Below, piece after piece: positions 1 through 7,272 of a stretch of 64,000 bases of DNA. Positions within the stretch are counted from its first letter, which is position 1. Every line of letters starts with the position of its first letter. The notes below the pieces were generated by a model that did not search any database, had not been told where the DNA came from, and worked only from the letters and a program-made list of their open reading frames with translations. A program made the position numbers and the translations under genes. This DNA is from CAKMZU01 sp965248335 (lineage in GTDB: Bacteria; Pseudomonadota; Gammaproteobacteria; Pseudomonadales; DT-91): assembly GCA_965248335.1 (NCBI GenBank), contig CBDFIY010000002.1, positions 62,001-126,000 of the forward strand, in the 5' to 3' direction.

Positions 1-194
1 TTAGAAAAGGGAAAAATAAGATTTTGATGGGAAATGAAATTTTGATAGGAATAGATATACCCTGAAAAGTATTTAGAATGTTTGCCATGGGAGCTTGGAA
101 ATTCCGCTTAAAGGGGGTAAGACATTTCTGCGGTGATTTTGTTCATTGGATAAACATGCCGATGCAACAGCTCTGCAGGCAGCATATGCTGGAA
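1..194. other. window-edge stretch without a recognisable gene
   Basis: No reading frame with family resemblance, no RNA gene and no clear promoter is visible here. The stretch is AT-rich at the left edge, then of mixed composition. It leads directly into a MITE-like repeat. The gene it belongs to, if any, would lie beyond the window edge. Confidence 0.5.
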
Positions 195-319
195 TATACC
201 GATCGCCCTTGAAGATGCAAGGGTGTTCCGCGCTCACTCATCCAATCACTTGCGAGCTGTAAGTTCATGGGGATTCGCTCGCTTGCCGCCTTCTTGCATC
301 TCCAATTCCGATGGGTATA
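195..319. repeat. MITE-like repeat, copy 1
   Basis: This is a 125-bp element with imperfect terminal inverted repeats of about 25 bp. One end begins TATACCGATCGCCCTTGAAG and the other, read on the opposite strand, begins TATACCCATCGGAATTGGAG. Near-identical copies occur at 24504-24631, 29691-29785 and 56320-56447. It has no coding capacity of its own, although open frames run through it by chance. It lies 42 bp beyond the stop codon of the short-chain dehydrogenase. The TATA at both ends fits a TA target duplication, as made by IS630-family transposases. Confidence 0.85.
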
Positions 320-361
320 AATGGGGTGAGGGTATCGAATAGCGAAATAACCTGCCGAAGT

Positions 362-1216
362 TTACAGCCCCAGTACAGTTTTCCAGAGTCGGTCTTTGAT
401 GGGTGCAGGTGTAATAGGCTCTATCCACCCTGCCAGTCGCGCATCAATGCCAATACGATAATGTGATTTTGGTGAATCAATCTCCACTAATTTACAAATT
501 AAATGTGCTACTCGAGAGGGTTTTATTGCATTGTTTTTCAGGCTCTTCTGCAAATTCAAGTTTCTGTCAATAAAGGGTTGATAGTGGAGTAAACCATCGC
601 TATTGAGCTTTTGAGCCATCTCAGCTTGATCCTCACAAATCTTATCTTGCATAGGGGTATCAACAGTGCCTGGCTCAACAACAATAACACGTATATTACT
701 GTGCGATAACTCAATACGTAAAACATCACTCAAGGCATTAATGGCCGCTTTCGATGCACTGTAGGCGCCTAAGAAAGGTGTGGCAAAGTGACTTATCGAT
801 GAGCCAACATTAATAATGACGCCATTATTTTTCTTTAACAAAGGCAGGCAAGCATTAATGATAACCATGGGCGCTATAACATTTGTGCTTAAGTGTTGGT
901 GAAAATGCTCTGTAGCGGCATATTCAAGTGGGTAGGGATTTGCAATTCCGGCATTGTTAATCAGCGCATCAAGCCCCGCCCCTTTATTTTGATTAGCGAT
1001 TTTTTTAATGAGCGCTTTAATTTGCGTTTCATCATCAACATCCAATAGTTCGGCTTGTATATTTGTATAACCTAGCATCATGAGTTTATCGGCATCATCT
1101 TGGTGGCGGACTGTTGCGATGACGTGCCAGTCAAGGCGGGCAAAATGGATAGCTGTAGAGCGACCGATACCAGAGGAGCAGCCTGTAATAAACACGGTTC
1201 TAGAATGGGTATCCAT
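362..1216 (-). CDS. short-chain dehydrogenase/reductase (SDR family)
   Basis: A 284-residue classical SDR, a soluble NAD(P)-dependent oxidoreductase. The Rossmann nucleotide-binding motif TGCSSGIG spans residues 11-18 and the NNAG motif residues 87-90. The catalytic Ser-Tyr-Lys set is visible as S139, Y152 and K156 (YSASK). Residues around 185-195 (PGTVDTPM) match the usual segment after the active site. The substrate cannot be told from sequence, and the neighbours (a TRAP transporter upstream on the same strand) do not settle it. Length is normal for the family with a slightly extended C-terminus. It appears to be a single-gene unit, separated from dctM by 185 bp. Confidence 0.9.
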   Translation of the reverse strand: MDTHSRTVFITGCSSGIGRSTAIHFARLDWHVIATVRHQDDADKLMMLGYTNIQAELLDVDDETQIKALIKKIANQNKGAGLDALINNAGIANPYPLEYAATEHFHQHLSTNVIAPMVIINACLPLLKKNNGVIINVGSSISHFATPFLGAYSASKAAINALSDVLRIELSHSNIRVIVVEPGTVDTPMQDKICEDQAEMAQKLNSDGLLHYQPFIDRNLNLQKSLKNNAIKPSRVAHLICKLVEIDSPKSHYRIGIDARLAGWIEPITPAPIKDRLWKTVLGL

Positions 1217-1250
1217 AAAACATCCTTGTTTAATGGTGAGCTAGGCGATG

Positions 1251-1288
1251 TTGCGCCTATTGGCGCTGATGACTGCTAATAGGTGCAA
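1251..1288. terminator. possible hairpin between the SDR gene and dctM
   Basis: Arms of 11 bp at 1251-1261 and 1278-1288 pair with one mismatch around a 16-base loop. There is no clear run of T on either strand, so it could be a weak terminator of the TRAP operon or an operator for the SDR gene. Confidence 0.25.
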
Positions 1289-1401
1289 GAATAGCTATTT
1301 AATCTGTGACATATAGCGTAGAAACCTCAGGGTGTTTTAGCAAATAAATAACGTAGAAAGCCGATGGCTTCCAAGGAAACGTAATAAGGCGTGGCTTTAT
1401 A

Positions 1402-2697
1402 CTAAGGAGAAGTAATAAAAAATAAACTTAATTCAGGAATGTAGGTAATCAATAATACGCTCAGCATGAGTACAAACATAAACGGTATGGTTGCACTGTA
1501 GAGTGTGGTGATAGGTTTTTTAAAGCGATAGCTGGCGATAAATAAATTCATGCCAACAGGTGGTGTAAAATATCCAATCTGCATGTTAGCAAGGAAAATA
1601 ATGCCGAGGTGAACGGGATGAATGCCGTAAGCAATAGCGAGGGGTAGAATTAACGGTACCACGATAACAATTGCAGAGAAAATGTCTAGAATCGCACCGA
1701 GCAACAATAAGAAAATATTAAGTAAAATAAGAAAGGTTAATTTGCTGGTAATAAATGACTGCATCCAGTTAAAAAAGTGTGTGGGTATTTGGGCATCGAC
1801 CATGACATTGGTTAATGCTAAAGATGTAGCAAGGATAATAATAATGCCGCCCACCATGGTCATGGACTGCTGAAGAATCAGCGGCACTTGTTTCAACTTT
1901 ATCTCTCGGTGAATAAATATTTCTACAATAGCAATATAAAGTGTTGCGACTGTAGCGGTTTCTGAAATAGCAAAAAAGCCCGAGTAAATTCCAGCTAACA
2001 CGAAAAAAGGTAAAGGCATTTCCCATTTGGCGGCTTTAAGCGCTTTACCCAAAGTACGCCACGAGAAGCTTTGCCGTTCAATGGTTTCATGGCGATTGGC
2101 AAATAAGCTATAGATGGACAACATAACAATCATTAATAAGGCCGGTATGCAACCGGCAATAAAAAGCTGTTGAATAGTAAATTGCGGGCCGATGTTCATC
2201 TGCTGCGCAATAATGCCGTATAAGATCAGTGGTAGAGAAGGCGCGAGCAATAAGCCTAAGCTGCCAGAGCTGGTAACCAAGCCTAGACTAAACTTTTCAC
2301 TGTAACCGACCTGTCGAAGCGCTGGATATAATAAGGCGCCTATCGCAACGATCGTGACGCCAGACGCTCCCGTAAAGGCAGTAAAAAAAGCACAGGTGAG
2401 AAAGGCAATAATAGATAAACCGCCAGGCATCCAGCCGATCAACGCCTGACTAACAGCAACAATTCGTTCAGAGCATTTACTTTCGGCTAATAAATAGCCT
2501 GTGAGAGTAAACAGCGGCAATGCCACAAGCATGGGCGTATCCGCGATGCGATATAGCTCGATGCCAATGATTTCTAGGGGAATGCCCGTGATATAAAATC
2601 CCAGCATAGCTGCCGCTAAAATAGCGACAAACAAGGGTGCGCCTGCAAGCGCAAAGGCGAAAATACAAAGAAAGCTAAGTAGTATGAGGAGCGTCAT
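1402..2697 (-). CDS. dctM: TRAP transporter large permease (DctM)
   Basis: This is the large integral membrane subunit of a tripartite ATP-independent periplasmic transporter, which carries the ion-coupled substrate flux. The protein is almost entirely hydrophobic with about 12 predicted membrane segments, typical of DctM. I place the start at 2697, where the protein begins MTLLILLSF and matches the family N-terminus. A GTG at 2748 would add 17 unlikely residues and lengthen the overlap with dctQ. Even from 2697 the gene overlaps the dctQ stop by 23 bp, which suggests translational coupling. Together with dctQ and dctP it forms a complete transporter. Confidence 0.92.
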   Translation of the reverse strand: MTLLILLSFLCIFAFALAGAPLFVAILAAAMLGFYITGIPLEIIGIELYRIADTPMLVALPLFTLTGYLLAESKCSERIVAVSQALIGWMPGGLSIIAFLTCAFFTAFTGASGVTIVAIGALLYPALRQVGYSEKFSLGLVTSSGSLGLLLAPSLPLILYGIIAQQMNIGPQFTIQQLFIAGCIPALLMIVMLSIYSLFANRHETIERQSFSWRTLGKALKAAKWEMPLPFFVLAGIYSGFFAISETATVATLYIAIVEIFIHREIKLKQVPLILQQSMTMVGGIIIILATSLALTNVMVDAQIPTHFFNWMQSFITSKLTFLILLNIFLLLLGAILDIFSAIVIVVPLILPLAIAYGIHPVHLGIIFLANMQIGYFTPPVGMNLFIASYRFKKPITTLYSATIPFMFVLMLSVLLITYIPELSLFFITSP

Positions 2698-3160
2698 TTT
2701 GGGCAGGCAAATTGGTGGATTGGGATATAAACCGTAAAGCGATAACACTTAACCCAAAAGGCATAACACTTTCGAGGAACCAAACGGGTATGTTGAGAAA
2801 AGCTTCTTCGGCGCCTTCATATTCAATCCCTATATAGCGCCAACAATAATAAGCCGCTATAGCGCAAACACAGGCGCAGAAGTTGAAGACGACAAAATGA
2901 ATAATGCGTTTTACGCGTATATTGTGGTAGTGCGCGAGCAGGTTAATAGCAATTGAATTATTTAATCTACTTGCACGCATGGCGCCAAAAAATGCGAGCC
3001 ATAAGACGCCGTTACGCATCGCCTCATCAGCAAAGCCCAAGCCCCCAAGGCTAAGGTTCCGCAAGATGATTTGCAGAAGACTGATCAGTAACAGGCTACC
3101 GATCAGCAAGACAATAGCGCTATCTTCAAGGTGTTTTAGAAAGAGGCTGAGCTTTTTCAC
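2675..3160 (-). CDS. dctQ: TRAP transporter small permease (DctQ)
   Basis: A 161-residue membrane protein with four predicted hydrophobic segments, the normal size and layout of the DctQ subunit. In this family it joins the large permease in the inner membrane and is needed for transport. It overlaps the end of dctP by 35 bp on the upstream side and dctM on the downstream side, so the three genes are tightly coupled. The family assignment rests on size, topology and its place between dctP and dctM. The substrate is not visible from this subunit. Confidence 0.85.
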   Translation of the reverse strand: MKKLSLFLKHLEDSAIVLLIGSLLLISLLQIILRNLSLGGLGFADEAMRNGVLWLAFFGAMRASRLNNSIAINLLAHYHNIRVKRIIHFVVFNFCACVCAIAAYYCWRYIGIEYEGAEEAFLNIPVWFLESVMPFGLSVIALRFISQSTNLPAQNDAPHTT

Positions 3161-4160
3161 TAGGGCTTTTTCTGTATTGGTTAAGAAGGGTTTCGATTTG
3201 CTGGTAAAGGTCTTTATCCACCTTCCCTGCTTTCACCAGTTTTTTGGTGGTCTCTGAGGTTTTACTGTTCCAAACACTGATTTCATTGGCTGTAGGTGTT
3301 AATACTTTGATGCCTTGATTTTTCAGTGCAGCAAAAGCTGCTTGGTTATCAATGCGGTTTTGCTTGTCGATATCAGCAAAGGCAGAGGTCATAATGTCAC
3401 GCACAACTTTTTGGTCTTCTTTGGCTATTTTATTAAAAGCTTTTTGATTAATAGCGAGCACAGCATAAAAATAAACTAAAGGGACATCCGTAACATAGCC
3501 AACCTGTGTGTGCCATTGCAGGGCGATTGCAGCGATGGGGGATGCGAAAGCTGCATTAATCAAGTCTGTTTGAAGCCCAGCCAACACGTCGCCAAGCGAC
3601 AGAGGAACAGAAGCGACATTAAGAATGTCGGACGCAGCTTCTGAGGCTGGATCGTTACTTGGAATCCAGACTTTTTGTTGAGAAAGCTGGTTAATATCAG
3701 TAATAGGATTTTTAGACATCAAATAGGCAAAGCCGCCCTCTGCAAGACCAAAATTAACCCAGCCACTGTCTTCAAAAGATTTTTGGATGATAGGATCCAT
3801 CTTGCTACGAATAAAGTTGACCTCATCATAGGAGGTTAAAAGGCGAGGTAAGCTATAGATTTGAGAACCATTAACGAGACGGTTAAAAGCACCACCTGAT
3901 AATGCTGCGCCTTGTAATTGGCCTATCTTAATCTTTTTTAAAACAGCGGCGTCAGTACCCATGATGCCGCCCGGATAAAACTGAAACTTGACGCGGTTAT
4001 TGGTTTGCGCTCGGATTTTCTTGTTGGCCTCCTGCATGGTTTTCATCCAGTAGGAGCCTTGCGGGGAAAGAGTGGCAATTTTAAGTGTAACAGCGGATGC
4101 TTGAAAGCTAGCTGTTAAAAGCATAGCGACCAAAAGCAGAGCGTAACGTCTGATATTCAT
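3126..4160 (-). CDS. dctP: TRAP transporter periplasmic substrate-binding protein (DctP)
   Basis: A 344-residue exported protein. A Sec signal peptide spans about residues 1-23, ending in SFQASA. The mature part starts with KIATLSPQGSYW, the usual first strand of DctP-type binding proteins. Conserved segments such as FYPGGIMGTD (about residue 61) and the substrate-pocket region around LPRLLTS fit the family. It captures substrate in the periplasm and delivers it to DctQM. The 5' leader carries a tandem 19-bp duplication. The substrate is probably an organic acid or similar small anion, but that is inference from the family only. Confidence 0.92.
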   Translation of the reverse strand: MNIRRYALLLVAMLLTASFQASAVTLKIATLSPQGSYWMKTMQEANKKIRAQTNNRVKFQFYPGGIMGTDAAVLKKIKIGQLQGAALSGGAFNRLVNGSQIYSLPRLLTSYDEVNFIRSKMDPIIQKSFEDSGWVNFGLAEGGFAYLMSKNPITDINQLSQQKVWIPSNDPASEAASDILNVASVPLSLGDVLAGLQTDLINAAFASPIAAIALQWHTQVGYVTDVPLVYFYAVLAINQKAFNKIAKEDQKVVRDIMTSAFADIDKQNRIDNQAAFAALKNQGIKVLTPTANEISVWNSKTSETTKKLVKAGKVDKDLYQQIETLLNQYRKSPSEKAQPLSKTP

Positions 4161-4161
4161 A

Positions 4162-4199
4162 AGTGTTTCTCAATCAAAATAGTGTTTCTCAATTAAAAG
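4162..4199. repeat. 19-bp tandem duplication in the dctP leader
   Basis: The 19-bp units 4162-4180 and 4181-4199 are nearly identical, with differences only at the TCAATC/TCAATT position and the last base. On the minus strand each unit reads GAGAAACACT, and the proximal one lies just before the dctP ATG where a ribosome binding site would be. The distal unit contains the stop codon of the upstream TatT-like gene. Confidence 0.75.
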
Positions 4200-5044
4200 A
4201 AATAGTCATTTTCTGTAGCGAGCAGTTCGGTTGCTTGCTGCTGTGCCCATGTGTTCATCAAGGTTAAGCCGGGTGATTTTGGATCTGCAGCTAAAACCTC
4301 TATTAAAAGTTCATGGTGTAGGTTTTTGTTAAACGTTGCTCGCGCATAACGCCGAGCATATTCAACCTTGACCAATAGGCTTTGTCCTTTAGTTAGCTCA
4401 ATGGCTCGATCGAAATGCGCTTTGGCTATTTCAGGTTTTCCGCCAATAGCCTCAGGGAGTGCTGCTGCTATAGCCCCTAAGTAAAGGTGCGCACCTGCGT
4501 GGTCGTAATTTTCATCTAGCTCAACGATTTTTTCTAGCAATATTTTGCAGTGTTGTAAGCTTGCGATGACATTCCAATCATCGCTGTTAGCGTTGATATA
4601 CCCTAGCCAAGCGCCTGCGTAGCTATAAATGATGGGCACGTCAGCCGGTTCGAGCTTTTGCACAAAGGCATTAAAATCTTTAGGCGAAAGTTTATCGACG
4701 CCGCACCATTTTTCTTCTGCTTTGCAGCTGCCCTCTTTTGCATAGGTAAATGCCAGATCAGCTAGCGCTTTCTGGCGTTTTTCATCATGAACAAACGCGC
4801 TACTATAAGCGCCAATTAATTGACTAGCGGCAAGTTTTGATTGGCTGCTGGCTTCTTTGTCGCGTGCAAGGCTGTCGATGAGGATAATAAAAGTGGGCAT
4901 AGCGCCCGCAACGGTAGCAGGGTCTTCAAAATTCAACATGCTCTGGGTTAAATTATCGCCAAATGATGCCGCCTTTTTTTCTATCAGGCTGCTACAAGCA
5001 AACAAATTCATGCAGAGGAGTAAGATAAGGTACTGGTTTTTCAT
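4193..5044 (-). CDS. TRAP-associated lipoprotein, TatT-like
   Basis: A 283-residue predicted lipoprotein. The N-terminus MKNQYLILLLCMNLFACSS has a lipobox with the acylated Cys in LFAC, so I choose the ATG at 5044 and not the ATG at 5092, which would place 16 extra residues before the signal. The rest is helical and TPR-like. This fits the TatT family, the extra T component found with some TRAP transporters and first described in Treponema. Its place directly upstream of dctP-dctQ-dctM on the same strand supports that. The likely role is as a periplasm-facing, membrane-anchored helper that binds substrate or the DctP protein. Confidence 0.78.
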   Translation of the reverse strand: MKNQYLILLLCMNLFACSSLIEKKAASFGDNLTQSMLNFEDPATVAGAMPTFIILIDSLARDKEASSQSKLAASQLIGAYSSAFVHDEKRQKALADLAFTYAKEGSCKAEEKWCGVDKLSPKDFNAFVQKLEPADVPIIYSYAGAWLGYINANSDDWNVIASLQHCKILLEKIVELDENYDHAGAHLYLGAIAAALPEAIGGKPEIAKAHFDRAIELTKGQSLLVKVEYARRYARATFNKNLHHELLIEVLAADPKSPGLTLMNTWAQQQATELLATENDYFF

Positions 5045-5162
5045 AGGGCCTAAAGCATAAAAAAACATGCATGATAGCATGTTATTGTTCAAAAACTGCA
5101 GAATAGATAACAGGACGCTACTTCACTTCTGAGCGTGTAGCGCCTTGGTTAGCATGAAGAAA

Positions 5163-5702
5163 TCATCTTAGCTTGAAATTCAAACCGAGTTTCAAACCGT
5201 TATACATCTCAATGTTAGTGGAACCATTATTGGCACCGTAGTTTTGATAGCCAAGGAAAACAGAGGCATGCGGGAGAATGTTATAGCCTAAGCGAAAGTC
5301 AATGTTATAGAAGTTATCAAGATCGCCAACAACAATGATATTTGGCGCATAGAAAGCTTCGCCGGCAACCCAAAATTCCGGTGTGATTCGGTATTTAGCG
5401 CCGCCGCCAATCGAAATACCGTAAGTATCGGAGTTTTTTGCATTCAACCAGAATGGTTCGAGCCCTACCTGCCCCGTTAATTGCCCACGAACGCCTTTGG
5501 CCATGAAACCGCCTTTTAACAGATTGGAGTCGCGCCTTTCGTATTGGCTGTGGGTGAAGCTGACATTGGCGGAGTAAGCATTACTGACGTGTGTTTTGTA
5601 GCCAACACCTACAATGTCTCGAAATAAATTAAGCTCAACTTCATCGGAGAGGATAAAAGATGATGCAAAAAGAAGAGAAAAAAGAAATAAAAAATTATTC
5701 AT
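5163..5702 (-). CDS. YfaZ-like outer-membrane beta-barrel protein
   Basis: A 179-residue protein with an N-terminal signal peptide (about residues 1-19) followed by alternating hydrophobic/polar strands. It ends in a strand finishing NFKLR, as expected for a small outer-membrane barrel. The segment DIVGVGYKTHVSNAYSANVS resembles YfaZ-type proteins, a family of unknown function. The ATG at 5702 is preceded by GAGG at a 5-base spacing; a GTG two codons earlier overlaps that site and is less likely. The gene stands alone. Confidence 0.6.
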   Translation of the reverse strand: MNNFLFLFSLLFASSFILSDEVELNLFRDIVGVGYKTHVSNAYSANVSFTHSQYERRDSNLLKGGFMAKGVRGQLTGQVGLEPFWLNAKNSDTYGISIGGGAKYRITPEFWVAGEAFYAPNIIVVGDLDNFYNIDFRLGYNILPHASVFLGYQNYGANNGSTNIEMYNGLKLGLNFKLR

Positions 5703-5708
5703 GGACAC

Positions 5709-6017
5709 CTCATTGTGTACGTTGATAGTTGTCAGGCATTAGTTTTATCCCGAAACACTATCGATAAGATTGACGTTTTGTCAAATTAAATTGAGTGGAG
5801 GTAGCTGTCCGACTGTCGCTTGCGTGAAAAGTTCGACGGTTTTGATACGTTACCCTAAGTAAACGGAGTCGAATAAAGAGAACTTTTTTAATTGTGTGCG
5901 ATTTCATCTGGACATTTGCATATACTTTTTCGTAGAATGCCTGCCCAGTTTATAGCTCTTTGTTAAGGTCTACATTTGACAAGTGTCGGTATAATCATGG
6001 ATCAGAAAGAATTCTTG
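5709..6017. other. long intergenic region before carA
   Basis: About 310 bp without a coding frame of note. It must hold the promoters of the YfaZ-like gene (leftward) and of carAB (rightward). A TATAAT at 5990-5995 is the best -10 candidate for carAB. No good -35 box lies 16-18 bp before it; the TTGACA at 5976 is only 8 bp away, too close for sigma-70. No tRNA or known riboswitch was recognised. Confidence 0.5.
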
Positions 6018-6054
6018 AAAGCGAGATAAAGCGAATCTTTATCTCGCTTTTTTT
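6018..6054 (+). terminator. strong terminator/attenuator hairpin in the carAB leader
   Basis: A perfect 14-bp stem (6018-6031 paired with 6037-6050) with a 5-base loop is followed by an uninterrupted run of seven T (6048-6054, overlapping the stem end). It lies about 25 bp after a TATAAT box and 66 bp before the carA start. It can either attenuate carAB or end a short leader RNA. Confidence 0.85.
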
Positions 6055-6120
6055 CGATTTGTCGAAACCATCAAAAAGCTATGTGCCTGCCTACAAATAT
6101 AATCAATCGCGGAGGTTGTC

Positions 6121-7251
6121 TTGACTGTTCCTGCCATACTTGCACTCGCAGATGGACGTGTTTTTAAAGGGATTTCTATTGGTTTTGAAGGGGAAAGTAT
6201 CGGTGAGGTGGTATTTAATACTGCCATGACGGGCTATCAAGAAATACTCACAGACCCCTCCTATGCCGAACAAATGGTGACGCTCACCTACCCGCATATC
6301 GGTAACACAGGGGTCAATCCCGAGGATGAAGAAAGCGAAAAAGTTTGGGCAACAGGTCTTATCATTCGAGACCTGCCTTTGTTGCACAGTAATTTCCGTG
6401 CCACCCAATCATTATCAGGCTATTTGAAAGCACAGAAAGTCGTTGCGATTGCTGACATCGATACACGAGAGCTGACACGTGTACTGAGAGACAATGGCGC
6501 GCAAGGTGGATGCTTGATGACGGGTGAAAATATTGATGAAGATAAGGCCGTTCAAAAAGCAAAAGCATTTGCGGGCCTTGCAGGTAAAGACCTCGCGCAA
6601 GTTGTTACGACCAAAGAAACCTATGTTTGGCAGGAAGGTTCTTGGCAGTTAGGAACGGGGCACCCTACTTATGATTCATCGGATTTTCATGTGGTTGCTT
6701 ACGATTTCGGCGTGAAGCGGAACATCTTGCGAATGCTTGTTGATCGGAGGTGTAAGCTAACAGTTGTACCGGCAAAAACAGCAGCGAAGGACGTATTGGC
6801 TTTAAACCCAGACGGTATTTTCTTGTCTAACGGCCCGGGTGATCCTGAGCCTTGTGCCTACGCGATTGAAGCCATTAAAACGTTACTTGATACACATATC
6901 CCTATTTTTGGGATTTGCTTAGGTCATCAGTTACTGGCTTTGGCATCGGGTGCGAAAACCGTCAAAATGAAATTCGGTCATCACGGTGCTAATCACCCCG
7001 TGCAGGATTTTGATAATAAAACGGTGATGATTACAAGCCAAAACCATGGATTCTCAGTGGATGAAGACAGCTTGCCGGATACCTTGAAAGCGACACATCG
7101 CTCATTGTTTGATAGCAGCTTACAAGGTATTGAAAGGATCGATACGCCTGCCTTTAGTTTTCAAGGCCACCCTGAAGCAAGCCCCGGGCCGCATGATGTC
7201 GCGCCCTTGTTTGATCGATTTATAGACCTGATGAAAAAAGCCGCCTCTTAA
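6121..7251 (+). CDS. carA: carbamoyl-phosphate synthase small subunit
   Basis: A 376-residue glutaminase subunit that releases ammonia from glutamine for CarB, feeding pyrimidine and arginine synthesis. The N-terminal CPSase domain begins at ALADGRVFKG. The C-terminal class-I glutamine amidotransferase domain has the nucleophile C266 in GICLGHQ and the His/Glu pair in FQGHPEASPG. The start is a TTG at 6121 with a strong GGAGG at 6111-6115, five bases upstream. The gene is followed 21 bp later by carB. The rare TTG start combined with a strong ribosome site and a leader hairpin suggests tuned expression. Confidence 0.97.
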   Translation: MTVPAILALADGRVFKGISIGFEGESIGEVVFNTAMTGYQEILTDPSYAEQMVTLTYPHIGNTGVNPEDEESEKVWATGLIIRDLPLLHSNFRATQSLSGYLKAQKVVAIADIDTRELTRVLRDNGAQGGCLMTGENIDEDKAVQKAKAFAGLAGKDLAQVVTTKETYVWQEGSWQLGTGHPTYDSSDFHVVAYDFGVKRNILRMLVDRRCKLTVVPAKTAAKDVLALNPDGIFLSNGPGDPEPCAYAIEAIKTLLDTHIPIFGICLGHQLLALASGAKTVKMKFGHHGANHPVQDFDNKTVMITSQNHGFSVDEDSLPDTLKATHRSLFDSSLQGIERIDTPAFSFQGHPEASPGPHDVAPLFDRFIDLMKKAAS

Positions 7252-7272
7252 GCGCTGACAGTAGAAAAAATT

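Noticed and set aside
246..428. Open frame on the minus strand running through MITE copy 1
   Set aside because: It is a chance frame through the repeat and the end of the SDR gene. The same peptide fragments appear in frames through the other MITE copies.
5976..5995. TTGACA and TATAAT close together before carA, considered as a sigma-70 promoter
   Set aside because: The spacer is only 8 bp, far too short. Only the TATAAT is kept as a weak -10 candidate.
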